A stretch of DNA of 64,000 nt, from assembly GCF_900129795.1 (NCBI RefSeq), contig NZ_FQWW01000002.1, positions 674,135 through 738,134 on the forward strand, in the 5' to 3' direction. The notes under the pieces were generated by a model, which saw nothing but the letters and a program-made list of their open reading frames with translations, ran no database searches and had not been told where the DNA came from. Source of the stretch: Flavobacterium sp. CF108 (GTDB taxonomy: Bacteria > Bacteroidota > Bacteroidia > Flavobacteriales > Flavobacteriaceae). The position numbers and the translations under genes were made by a program. Shown here in pieces: positions 37,012 through 45,698 of the stretch (positions are counted from its first letter, which is position 1; each line of letters opens with the position of its first letter).

Positions 37012-37993
37012 TTGATTGCTTTAAATTTTTGGTTTTACTAAAAACCATTTTTAAAATCTTTGGAATTATTTTAAAATTTCTCTGCCAAATTCTATTCCCA
37101 ATGGTTAAAGTTAAAATCGACAGATAAATAAATCCAAGGTTTTTTCGGTTATACTTTTTAGCAAAAGTAATTCGGCTATTCATCGAAACCAAGTCTATAA
37201 ATTCAGATTTTTGTTCGTTAATTTTTGACTTTGTGCTATTTCCTTGTTTGTGATAAATTCCAAAAACCGGTAATATTTTTAAACTTCCGCCTTTTTGTTT
37301 TGCTCGATAAACCCAGTCAAGTTCTTCATAAAATAAAAAGTAATCTTCTGACAATAATCCTATTGATTCTAAATCAGTATACTTAATTATCATAGAAGCT
37401 CCGATGGGATAATTTGCTTTTTCAACTATTTTGTTAAAATTTAAAATTGCTTCATTAATCGAAATTCCTTCTCCTAAATGTGATGTCAAACCTGTTTTCG
37501 GATGGTACATACCTCCTAAAGATTGAACTTTTGTTGGATCATCATATTCTAATAAAGCCGTTCCATAAATAACTTTTAAGCTTGGAATGTCTTGCTTATC
37601 AACTTCAGAAACAATATCTGCAAGGCTGTTTTTTTCTAAAACAGTATCATTGTTTAAAAGCCAAATATAAGAATCATGTTCTTTTTGATTTAAAATATAT
37701 TTTAATGCCAGATTATTTCCTGCAGCAAAACCTTTGTTTTCATGAGACTTAACCAAAAGTATTTTTTCATTTTTACTTTCTAGTAAAAAATCTTTTTCAT
37801 CAATACTTAAAAAAGATGAAGATTGTCCTTCTGCCCACGATTGCAGCTTTTCAAAATAGCGTAATGTTTCACTATTATCAATAATAATGATTTGATAATT
37901 AGTATAATGTAACTTTAAAATACTTTCTAAGCATTCAATAGAATCCTCAGAGTTGTTATAATTTAAAAGAACAATATATACTTTCTTATTCAT
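37001..37993 (-). CDS. glycosyltransferase family 2
   Basis: A 330-residue GT-A protein. It has YIVLLNYNNSEDSIECLESIL, NDT in LLNNDTVLE and FYEELDWVYRAKQKGG, as in rhamnosyltransferase-like GT2 enzymes. A hydrophobic C-terminal segment may associate with the membrane. It is 18 bp after the methyltransferase gene and overlaps the next gene. Confidence 0.9.
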   Translation of the reverse strand: MNKKVYIVLLNYNNSEDSIECLESILKLHYTNYQIIIIDNSETLRYFEKLQSWAEGQSSSFLSIDEKDFLLESKNEKILLVKSHENKGFAAGNNLALKYILNQKEHDSYIWLLNNDTVLEKNSLADIVSEVDKQDIPSLKVIYGTALLEYDDPTKVQSLGGMYHPKTGLTSHLGEGISINEAILNFNKIVEKANYPIGASMIIKYTDLESIGLLSEDYFLFYEELDWVYRAKQKGGSLKILPVFGIYHKQGNSTKSKINEQKSEFIDLVSMNSRITFAKKYNRKNLGFIYLSILTLTIGNRIWQRNFKIIPKILKMVFSKTKNLKQSNEN

Positions 37994-38011
37994 TAACAGC
38001 GTTGTATGTTT

Positions 38012-38665
38012 TTAATTTCGTCTAACTTTCAGAAAATATTGTGTACTTAAAAATTGTTCAAAAACACCTAAAGTAATTTTGTTCAAAGTTGATTTTATTG
38101 AAGAAAGGTGTTTTAAATTTGATTCTATTTTTTGCACTTTTAACTCTGGAAATAAACTGATTAGTTTTAGCATATCTTTTTTACAAAAAAAACGGATATG
38201 TGTTTTATCAAAAATTCCTTCGTCTGTATACTCAAAATTTCCTTTGATAAAAATTTTATAAAAAACTTCAAAATTTCTTATGTTAGGTAAACTAATATAA
38301 AAATGTCCCTCTTTTTTTAAATGCGGTATCAGTTTTTGAATTGTTTTTTGCGGTTCTACTAAATGTTCTAAGACATCTGGCAACAGTATACTATCAAAAA
38401 AATCTAATTCAAAAGGGATATTGCCCTGTTCAATATTTCCAATAATAAAAGAATCAAATTTTTCTTTATCCTGATTAACATCAACGATATCAAATCCCAT
38501 TATTATTTTTGCAACGCCTTTATTTTTTAATTCTAATAAAGTCGCGCCGGTGCCGGCACCAATTTCTAAAATCGTTTGATCTTTTGATATACCTATAAAA
38601 GAAACAATATCTTTTCTAATATTGGAAAAATATCCTTTTTCTTTATCTAAATAAGATTCTTGCAT
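38012..38665 (-). CDS. class I SAM-dependent methyltransferase
   Basis: A 217-residue protein. The SAM-binding loop is LEIGAGTGATLLEL (residues ~35-48), followed by LPDVLEHLVEPQKTI. It probably methylates a sugar of the polysaccharide or its lipid carrier intermediate. It lies 18 bp after the flippase gene and 18 bp before the GT2 gene. Confidence 0.85.
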   Translation of the reverse strand: MQESYLDKEKGYFSNIRKDIVSFIGISKDQTILEIGAGTGATLLELKNKGVAKIIMGFDIVDVNQDKEKFDSFIIGNIEQGNIPFELDFFDSILLPDVLEHLVEPQKTIQKLIPHLKKEGHFYISLPNIRNFEVFYKIFIKGNFEYTDEGIFDKTHIRFFCKKDMLKLISLFPELKVQKIESNLKHLSSIKSTLNKITLGVFEQFLSTQYFLKVRRN

Positions 38666-38683
38666 ATTGCTTACTAGCTTGTT

Positions 38684-39919
38684 TTAAATGTCTTTAATTT
38701 TGTATTTCTGGAAGCAAAATAGTATTATCAAAGTTGTGATCAATCCTTCTATTAAAAAAACGGCAGTCAAACTTCCCTGTAATTTAAAAAATAAGGTCAA
38801 AAAATAACCCAATAACAACATCATTACAGAGCCGAAAGATAAAATTTTAGATAATAACTTCTGTTCATTTTTGTAAATTAAATATTGATAAAAAGGAATA
38901 TTTAAAGCCGTAATAATTGGTACTATTATAAAACCTGAATAAAACCCCAGAAGGTTATAAATTTTATCATCTATTATATAGTTATTTATAAAAATAACGC
39001 CGCCGGTTAAAATAACTACAACTCCAAAAATTAATAGTGAAATATTAATACCGTTTATTTTTTTTAAAAATAAAATCCCTTCTTTTTTGCTTTTACTGTA
39101 ACTCTCACAAAATTTAGGAAAACTAACATTAAAGAAAACAGATAAATAGCTTCGAAAAATGTTGAGAATCATATCGCCAATTTTATAAATTCCGGCGTAA
39201 TAATCACCAAGTAAATATTGAATTATTAAAATTGGGCTTTGGACATATGCTGCAATAGAAAAGTTAGATATCAGTATAGGATATTCATTTTTAAATTGTT
39301 TTATAATTGAATGTCTTTTCGCATTAAAAAGAGACAGTCTATATGATCTCCATATTTTTATAAAAAAAAACGAATAAACTAAGGTATTTGATGTTCCTAG
39401 TATAAATAAAACTAGAAAATAATCTTCCTTCTGTCGAATTAAAAGATAAACTATTAAGACGTAAATTATTTTTGAAAAGAATATAAGTCTATTTATAATG
39501 CCAAATTTCTCTAGTCCTTGATAAATCCATGTAATATTGAAAAATTGGCCAGATAAAAGTGTTAGAGCTAGTAAATAAAGCTTTTTATCAATGTTATTAA
39601 AAACCAAACTTATCAAAAAGATACCTAGAAAAAGTATAAAAAAGTTAATGAGTTTAATCGCAAACGAAGTGTTTAAATATTCCTGAATTTTGCAAAAATT
39701 GTCTTTATTAATACTGACTTCTTTAACTCCCAGAATATTAGAACCAAAATCAATAAACAATCCTAATAATGTAAAAACAGATAATGCAACGCCAATTTTA
39801 CCCCAATTTTCAATACCACATACAGAAATGACTTTTGGAGCCACTAATAGCGGTGCAATTAAGTTTATTAACTGTCCTGAACCATATGTTAGATAATCTA
39901 TTATTGTATTCTTTTTCAT
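38684..39919 (-). CDS. oligosaccharide flippase (Wzx family)
   Basis: About 411 residues and 12 or so membrane segments, polysaccharide-biosynthesis superfamily. It starts KKNTIIDYLTYGSGQL. It would flip the undecaprenyl-linked unit made by this cluster. I use the MKK start at 39919 rather than 39928; both are in frame. Confidence 0.88.
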   Translation of the reverse strand: MKKNTIIDYLTYGSGQLINLIAPLLVAPKVISVCGIENWGKIGVALSVFTLLGLFIDFGSNILGVKEVSINKDNFCKIQEYLNTSFAIKLINFFILFLGIFLISLVFNNIDKKLYLLALTLLSGQFFNITWIYQGLEKFGIINRLIFFSKIIYVLIVYLLIRQKEDYFLVLFILGTSNTLVYSFFFIKIWRSYRLSLFNAKRHSIIKQFKNEYPILISNFSIAAYVQSPILIIQYLLGDYYAGIYKIGDMILNIFRSYLSVFFNVSFPKFCESYSKSKKEGILFLKKINGINISLLIFGVVVILTGGVIFINNYIIDDKIYNLLGFYSGFIIVPIITALNIPFYQYLIYKNEQKLLSKILSFGSVMMLLLGYFLTLFFKLQGSLTAVFLIEGLITTLIILFCFQKYKIKDI

Positions 39920-40027
39920 TATTAGCAAATTGGTCTATAAATACAATTAATAACCAATAATAGAGTCTATTCGTTTTCTTATCAGTTCAACTTATCCATA
40001 AGTAAATTATTACCTGTATACTCTTTG

Positions 40028-41020
40028 TTATGATTTAATTGATTTCTCTTTTAATAACTGCTTCTTATAAAATTTAAAAAGAAAATTAGAGAACAGAAAA
40101 AAGAAAAGAAACAAAATAGGTAATATAAACTTTAATTTACCATTGAGCGACTTTGTGTTTTTTATATTTAAAGTAGAATTGATTTCTTTAATTGTTTTAT
40201 CAAAACTTAATAATTTTAATCTGTTTCTTCCTTGCTCAACAACTAAATATTGTTTGGTTTTTATAAGGTCATTCAATTGGGTGTTTTCATTATAATAAAC
40301 CAATTTATCATTTTTATTCGTGTTTTTTACTGTATTCGAAAAACCGCTTAAAACATTATCTATTTGAGCAATAATAGTATCATTTTGAGCAATTTGCTGT
40401 TTCATGCTTTTAAACCCTATTTTTTGGGCAGAATCAAAATATTCTGAAGAATTTAAATATTTTAATAACGGTTCTATAAAGTCTTTTTCATTAACTAATT
40501 CACTTGAAATAAAAGATATTGTATGATAAGTATAATTTTTACTTACAACATTATCAATTAAAATTTTATTGATGTCACCCTCATCAGCCATTAACTTTAT
40601 AAGTTCAAAGTTTTGTTCTCTATCTTCTACAAATTTAAAAGCATCCGAAACAGGTTTAATTTCAATTTTATTGATTGCTTTAGGATGAGAAATTCCAACA
40701 ACCTTTTTTAGAAAAACAGTATCACCGGCATTAATTTTTGCATCAATTAAATCAATTTTCGAATACAGATAATCAACGCTTCCAAAATTTGGTGTTACAA
40801 TAATTTGATTTTGAAATGATTTCTTACTTGAGTCCAAATACCACCCCAATCCAAATCCGAATAAAAGTAATGTTATAACAATGATCCAATTTCGAATTAA
40901 AAACTGAATCGATCTAAAAATAGCAGTATTTATTCTATCAAAAAATCTACCTATACTTTTTGAAATTAGAAATAGGTCAATCTCCTGATCTGTATTATTT
41001 GGTGGTACTTTTGTACTCAT
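40028..41020 (-). CDS. Wzz-like chain-length-determinant protein
   Basis: A 330-residue protein with two membrane segments (about residues 44-60 and 300-318), a periplasmic domain with heptad-like helices between them, and short cytoplasmic ends. This topology fits polysaccharide co-polymerases, but sequence similarity is weak and no tyrosine-kinase domain is present. It is the first gene of the cluster when read leftward and lies 8 bp after the DUF6909 gene. Confidence 0.7.
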   Translation of the reverse strand: MSTKVPPNNTDQEIDLFLISKSIGRFFDRINTAIFRSIQFLIRNWIIVITLLLFGFGLGWYLDSSKKSFQNQIIVTPNFGSVDYLYSKIDLIDAKINAGDTVFLKKVVGISHPKAINKIEIKPVSDAFKFVEDREQNFELIKLMADEGDINKILIDNVVSKNYTYHTISFISSELVNEKDFIEPLLKYLNSSEYFDSAQKIGFKSMKQQIAQNDTIIAQIDNVLSGFSNTVKNTNKNDKLVYYNENTQLNDLIKTKQYLVVEQGRNRLKLLSFDKTIKEINSTLNIKNTKSLNGKLKFILPILFLFFFLFSNFLFKFYKKQLLKEKSIKS

Positions 41021-41028
41021 TTTTGGTT

Positions 41029-42708
41029 TTATTTGATGTTGAAAATCTGCTCTAAAATCTTAATTGTGATCAAATAAGTTGGTTTTACACCTGTTGTTCC
41101 CAATCCGCCTGAGGCTAATGTACTTCCGGTTTCTAATGGGTTATCTGAAGCATAATATGCATAACGAACTTTTATATCGTGCGGCACGCTTTTTCTAATT
41201 TTTGATGCCGACTGAATTGCTTTTTGATAATACGAACCTTCCATTTCAAGACCAATTACGCCCCAGGTCGATTCGTGGAAAAATTTCAACAAATCTCTGT
41301 TTTGTAATGACGTTCCTAAAACTGTTACCATTGCTCCTTCATAAATATCGATGTCGTTTCCTTCGAACATCGCGCCTGTCAATTCATTTTCGAAGAAATA
41401 ATTATCAGCCGTTCCTTCATTTATATGTGCCGAAGGAATCATGATATCGCCTTTTCCTCCTTCCAGAATTCCGGCTTTACCCATAATAGAAACTGATTTT
41501 ACGTTTAGTAATGTTTCTTTTTTAAATGGTTTTAAAAGCTCATCGATTGTTTCATAAGCCTGTTCTCCAAAAGCATAATCCATTACAATAATTACCGGTT
41601 TATCTTCGTCGATATTGGCATATGAAAATGCCGTTTTTGACCAGTCAATTTTAGCAGTATCAAAAATTTGAACGTCGATATTTGTTCCAGAAGTATCTGG
41701 CAAAGAAATCATTCCATTTTTCAGTGCTAATTCTTCAACCTGAGTTCTTATTTCTTTTGAACCTGAACTGCTTAGTTCTTCATAAATAAAGAAATCTGTT
41801 TTGCCTTTGTATTTTGATGTTAACAAAGGCGTCGCAAAAATCGAGTTCATCACACTGTGCATGTTGGCACTTATTACATGAATTGGACGTTTTAAAAGAT
41901 TGTTTGCTTTTAGAACTTCCTTGATGTTTGTGGCCCAGATTTCTCCGTGAATATGATGTCCAAGACGTTCACGTAAAACCGGACTAAAAGTTATGGTTCG
42001 TTTATTGTTTTCTACAATTTCTTCGATCGCTAATTTTCCTAACCAATAGATAACATGCAGAAAACGATCTGGTGCATTTTCTGAACCAAAGGCATCGTAA
42101 ATGTCTAAAACTTCTTCAAAAGTTCTGGCTAGAATATTGGCAACGTGCGAAATTGCTTTTTCTTTTTCAATCTGCGAAAGCTTTTTTGTCTGCGTAACGG
42201 CTTGTTCTAATTTTAGCCAATCGCGTGAAACTTCTCCTCCGTCGTCAATTAAAACTCTGTTTTTAATTTTGTGAGATTCTATGAAAATAAAAGTCAAATG
42301 CGTCAGGATATCATAAATGTCCGAGCGTCCGCGCGTGATTTCAACATTCATTTGTTCTTCGTCTATTCTGTAGCAATTTCTTCTTCTTTTTGGAGGAACA
42401 ATTGGCTGAAAATGTGATTTAGAATATCCTTCGTCTGAAGTTAAGTTAATGAATCTACATTGTTCAATTCCTATCGGAAGACGCTCTATAACATATAAAA
42501 GCCCGTTTAGTTCTACTTTTTCTTCGGCAATATTTCCGTAGATTTCTGGACGTAAAGCCAATAATGATTCACGTAAGCTGTCGCCAGAAACTCCCATTGG
42601 TTTGTAAAAACCACGGTTGAATAAATGGCGCATTGTAATGTACATTTTTTCTATCGCTGCAGATGATTCCTGAGCTCTTGATCTTGATATATGTTTGGTT
42701 TCTTTCAT
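41029..42708 (-). CDS. DUF6909 protein with nucleoside-phosphorylase-like C-terminal half
   Basis: A 559-residue protein. The N-terminal ~250 residues carry an unusual charged helical region. The C-terminal half shows features of the PNP/UDP phosphorylase fold: VSIMGKAGILEGGKGDIMIP, GAMVTVLGTSLQN, and GLEMEGSYY around residue 500, with YYASDNPLETGST nearby. It therefore may act on a nucleoside or nucleotide; this is inference. It lies immediately upstream of the Wzz-like gene, 8 bp apart. Confidence 0.7.
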   Translation of the reverse strand: MKETKHISRSRAQESSAAIEKMYITMRHLFNRGFYKPMGVSGDSLRESLLALRPEIYGNIAEEKVELNGLLYVIERLPIGIEQCRFINLTSDEGYSKSHFQPIVPPKRRRNCYRIDEEQMNVEITRGRSDIYDILTHLTFIFIESHKIKNRVLIDDGGEVSRDWLKLEQAVTQTKKLSQIEKEKAISHVANILARTFEEVLDIYDAFGSENAPDRFLHVIYWLGKLAIEEIVENNKRTITFSPVLRERLGHHIHGEIWATNIKEVLKANNLLKRPIHVISANMHSVMNSIFATPLLTSKYKGKTDFFIYEELSSSGSKEIRTQVEELALKNGMISLPDTSGTNIDVQIFDTAKIDWSKTAFSYANIDEDKPVIIVMDYAFGEQAYETIDELLKPFKKETLLNVKSVSIMGKAGILEGGKGDIMIPSAHINEGTADNYFFENELTGAMFEGNDIDIYEGAMVTVLGTSLQNRDLLKFFHESTWGVIGLEMEGSYYQKAIQSASKIRKSVPHDIKVRYAYYASDNPLETGSTLASGGLGTTGVKPTYLITIKILEQIFNIK

Positions 42709-42827
42709 TCTATTTTATTTTAAAAATCTTCGAAATAGTGAAGATCATTCTAACTTTGACAAGCGAAAGTAGGAAATATTAATATTATTTTTAGTTGAAA
42801 ACTAGAAATGTGATTTAATTATAACGT

Positions 42828-43217
42828 TTATTTCAAATTAGGATTTACAATTTGAATGACTTCACATTCTGCTGCGATATATCGTCCTTCCATGAAAAAG
42901 GCTTTTAATCCAATTTTAATTCGTCCTTTATGAAGTTCTGTAAGTGCATCATTTAATATCCACATTTTTGCTTTTCCTGAAGCTGGAACCCGTAATGATT
43001 TATCTAAAATGACATTATCTTTATCATCCAAAAACTCTGGCCAGATTATCCATTGTTGTCTGGCTTTTTCATCGCCAGAATACATAAAATCAGAACGATA
43101 TCCCTGCATTGGAGTTCCAGTTGGTCTTCCGCCTTCTTCTGGAGAAAAAAAACGATATTGGACTATAAAATCACAGTCTCTTTTTCGAGCTTGTTCATAT
43201 GGTGTGTGAAAATCCAA
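42828..43217 (-). CDS. small protein resembling EF-Tu domain III
   Basis: A 129-residue protein. The segment FSPEEGGRPTGTPMQGYRSDFMY followed by a beta-barrel-like region matches the EF-Tu domain III pattern (EEGGRHTPF..GYRPQFYF). No GTPase or domain II is present. In EF-Tu this barrel contacts tRNA and EF-Ts. It lies 9 bp after the GH3-type gene, in one operon with it. Function is unknown; the resemblance is my reading, not an alignment. Confidence 0.75.
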   Translation of the reverse strand: MDFHTPYEQARKRDCDFIVQYRFFSPEEGGRPTGTPMQGYRSDFMYSGDEKARQQWIIWPEFLDDKDNVILDKSLRVPASGKAKMWILNDALTELHKGRIKIGLKAFFMEGRYIAAECEVIQIVNPNLK

Positions 43218-43226
43218 ATTTCATCC

Positions 43227-44711
43227 TTATTTCAAATTATCCGCAATCTTTCTGTCATTCGACAATCTCGGAATTTTATTTTGTCCGCCTAATTTTCCTT
43301 GCGATTTCATGTATTCCTGAAATCCGTTTTTAGATACTTTGCTGATAACAACTTTTCTCAAAACGTTTCCGGTAATTAAATCGTCATAATAAATATTTTG
43401 TTTTCGCATCGAATCATCGATCGCTTCTGCAAAAGTTTCTATATTTTCCGGCTCTTTTTCAAACTCTATTAACCATTCATGATATGGCAATCCGTTTGCC
43501 GGCGTGATTTGCGGCGCAACTGTAAATTCGTTTATTACAATGTTAGTTCCGGCCGTTGCTTCTTTCATGGCGTTTTCGACTTCGTTTGCAATTACGTGTT
43601 CGCCAAAAGCAGAAATATAATGTTTGATACGTCCTGAAACTATGACACGATACGGAGCCAAAGAGGTGAACTGAATCGTATCGCCAATATTATAACCCCA
43701 AAGTCCGGCATTTGTAGAAACTATTAAAGCATAATTTACGCCTAGTTCTACTTCGCCAATTGTATATCTTTTTGGATTTTCCGTAAAGAATTCATCGACT
43801 TTAATGAATTCGTAGAAAATTCCGGAATTCAATAATAAAAGCATTCCTTTTTCTTTTTGAGAATCCTGATACGCAAAAAACCCTTCAGAAGCAGGAAACA
43901 ACTCAATGCTGTCTACTTTTTTACCTATCATTTGCTCAAACTTGGCGCGGTAAGGTTCATAATTAACACCTCCGTAAATGAACAAATTAAAGTTCTTAAA
44001 GATTTCGCTTATTTTTTTTCCGCCGCTTCTTTCCTGTAAACGCTCAAAGTACATTTGTACCCAAGACGGAATTCCAGAAATCACAGACATATTTTCATTA
44101 ATCGTTTCGCCTACAATTGTATTTACTTTTGTTTCCCAGTCATCAATACAATTGGTTTCCCAAGATGGCATTCGGTTTTTTTGTAAATATTTCGGAACAA
44201 AATGCGCTACAATACCCGAAAGTCTTCCAAATTTAATTCCGTGTTTTTCAGTCAAAATAGGACTTCCTTGTAAAAATATCATTTTACCATCAACAAAATC
44301 TGCCTTTCCAGTTTCATTAATATAATGAAGAATTGCATTTCGTGCCGCATTGACGTGCGTAGGCATTGATTCTTTTGTAAGCGGAATATATTTAGCACCA
44401 GAAGTTGTTCCGGATGTTTTGGCAAAATAAATGGGTTTTCCTTTCCACAAAATATTTTCTTCGCCAACCTTAACCTTTTCGATATAATTTTTTAAATCTT
44501 CATAATCGCGAATGGGAACATTTTTTTGAAAATCTTCAAATGTTTTTATCTTATCAAAATGGTGGTCTTTTCCAAATTCGGTTTCTTTCGCATTTTCAAT
44601 CAGACTTTTAAAAACTTCTAGTTGAGTTTCAACTGGTTTATTTGCCCAGGAAAGAGTTTGATTATATATTTTGCGGGCAAATATTTTTGCTGCTATCGAT
44701 TTAATTGACAT
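43227..44711 (-). CDS. GH3 family acyl-adenylating enzyme
   Basis: A 494-residue protein. Its ATP motif is KTSGTTSGAKYIPLT (residues ~99-113), and GGVNYEPYRAKFEQMIG and LPYHEWLIEFE are typical of bacterial GH3 proteins. GH3 enzymes adenylate a carboxylate and join it to an amino acid or amine. The substrate is unknown. It lies 11 bp after the coiled-coil gene and 9 bp before the EF-Tu-like gene. Confidence 0.92.
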   Translation of the reverse strand: MSIKSIAAKIFARKIYNQTLSWANKPVETQLEVFKSLIENAKETEFGKDHHFDKIKTFEDFQKNVPIRDYEDLKNYIEKVKVGEENILWKGKPIYFAKTSGTTSGAKYIPLTKESMPTHVNAARNAILHYINETGKADFVDGKMIFLQGSPILTEKHGIKFGRLSGIVAHFVPKYLQKNRMPSWETNCIDDWETKVNTIVGETINENMSVISGIPSWVQMYFERLQERSGGKKISEIFKNFNLFIYGGVNYEPYRAKFEQMIGKKVDSIELFPASEGFFAYQDSQKEKGMLLLLNSGIFYEFIKVDEFFTENPKRYTIGEVELGVNYALIVSTNAGLWGYNIGDTIQFTSLAPYRVIVSGRIKHYISAFGEHVIANEVENAMKEATAGTNIVINEFTVAPQITPANGLPYHEWLIEFEKEPENIETFAEAIDDSMRKQNIYYDDLITGNVLRKVVISKVSKNGFQEYMKSQGKLGGQNKIPRLSNDRKIADNLK

Positions 44712-44722
44712 TTTTTGTGGTA

Positions 44723-45223
44723 TTATTTTTTGTCACTTTTGTTTTTCTTGCCCTTTTTCTGGCTTGTCTCCTGCTCTATTTTTGCCACTTCTTCCCTTAA
44801 TTTAATTTCTTCTTCAGAAGCTTTCATATTTAAATCTGAAGGTTCATCAGCTTCACCTATAATAGAGTCTTTATTAAATTTTGCGTATTCAAGCTGACCA
44901 CTTAAAACTTTTTGAACTCCTTTTATATAAGCTTCATTTTTTTTGAGAGCCGTTTCTAATGAATCTGATTTTATGGCCAATTCTGTCGCATTTCTTTTTA
45001 ATTGAGAAGAAGAATAACCCGGAATAAATTCTCGTAAAGGAGTAAATGCAATAATGAAAGTAGTAACCAAAATAAGAAATATTCCGCCTAAAGTAAACAT
45101 TACAAACACATTCATTAATGTAAGTCTGAAGGAAAAAATTTCTTCAAAAGTATCTTCATTCAAAATTACCAGTCGGTTTTTGATGAATAATTTTTTCCTA
45201 AAATTCCTTTTTTTCTTAGCCAT
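44723..45223 (-). CDS. membrane-anchored coiled-coil protein (N-terminus like flavobacterial M23 proteins)
   Basis: A 166-residue protein with a basic N-terminus, one membrane helix (residues ~36-60), the FTPLREFIPGYSS motif, then a charged, Lys-rich tail. The first 80 residues resemble the membrane segment of flavobacterial M23-type peptidases, but no M23 catalytic domain follows. It may be a non-catalytic relative. A TATATTTG promoter element at 45242-45249 reads toward it, and it starts an operon with the GH3 and EF-Tu-like genes. Confidence 0.75.
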   Translation of the reverse strand: MAKKKRNFRKKLFIKNRLVILNEDTFEEIFSFRLTLMNVFVMFTLGGIFLILVTTFIIAFTPLREFIPGYSSSQLKRNATELAIKSDSLETALKKNEAYIKGVQKVLSGQLEYAKFNKDSIIGEADEPSDLNMKASEEEIKLREEVAKIEQETSQKKGKKNKSDKK

Positions 45224-45241
45224 TTTGGTTATTTATACGAG

Positions 45242-45249
45242 CAAATATA
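45242..45249 (-). promoter_or_regulatory. -7 promoter element of the coiled-coil/GH3/EF-Tu-like operon
   Basis: The minus strand reads TATATTTG, 19 bp before the start codon. Confidence 0.6.
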
Positions 45250-45379
45250 GTAATTAATCGCATTGTTGATGCTTGCGAAAAATGAGCATTTGCAGTAATA
45301 TAATGATTTTATAAAATATTTAACGCTCTTAAAAAGAAATTTTTTAATCCAAAAACCATTCTTGTTCGTATATTCTATA

Positions 45380-45387
45380 TACCTTTG
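45380..45387 (+). promoter_or_regulatory. -7 promoter element of tatA
   Basis: Sequence TACCTTTG, 48 bp before the tatA start, with a TTG about 15 bp further upstream. It diverges from the promoter at 45242-45249. Confidence 0.55.
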
Positions 45388-45434
45388 CGGTGAAAATAAA
45401 AAATCAATTTGCTTCGGCATTAAATATAATAGTC

Positions 45435-45614
45435 ATGGGAAGATTAGGTCTTACAGAAATCCTTGTTATCGTAGGTATTGTGATATTACTTTTTGGAGGT
45501 AAAAAAATTCCAGAATTAATGAAAGGTTTAGGAAGTGGAATTAAGGAATTTAAAAACGCTGCTAAAGACGATCAACCAGCTCCTGCTAAAAAAGAAGAGG
45601 AAGAAACAAAATAA
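45435..45614 (+). CDS. tatA: Sec-independent translocase subunit TatA
   Basis: A 59-residue protein: one membrane helix ([20 protein letters not shown]), an amphipathic helix ([18 protein letters not shown]) and an acidic-basic tail, the TatA plan. I use the ATG at 45435; the longest frame begins at 45390, which leaves almost no leader after the promoter at 45380-45387. No tatC is adjacent. A terminator follows at 45632-45668. Confidence 0.95.
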   Translation: MGRLGLTEILVIVGIVILLFGGKKIPELMKGLGSGIKEFKNAAKDDQPAPAKKEEEETK

Positions 45615-45631
45615 TAACGTAAAAGTTATTA

Positions 45632-45668
45632 AAAATCCCAGATTACTAATTGTAGTCTGGGATTTTTT
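45632..45668 (+). terminator. terminator of tatA
   Basis: Arms AAAAATCCCAGA and their complement (45632-45643, 45657-45668), 13-nt loop, then Ts. It is nearly symmetrical and may also serve the convergent DUF2326 gene. Confidence 0.88.
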
Positions 45669-45698
45669 GTTTTATATTTATGGATATCTTTATTGTGA

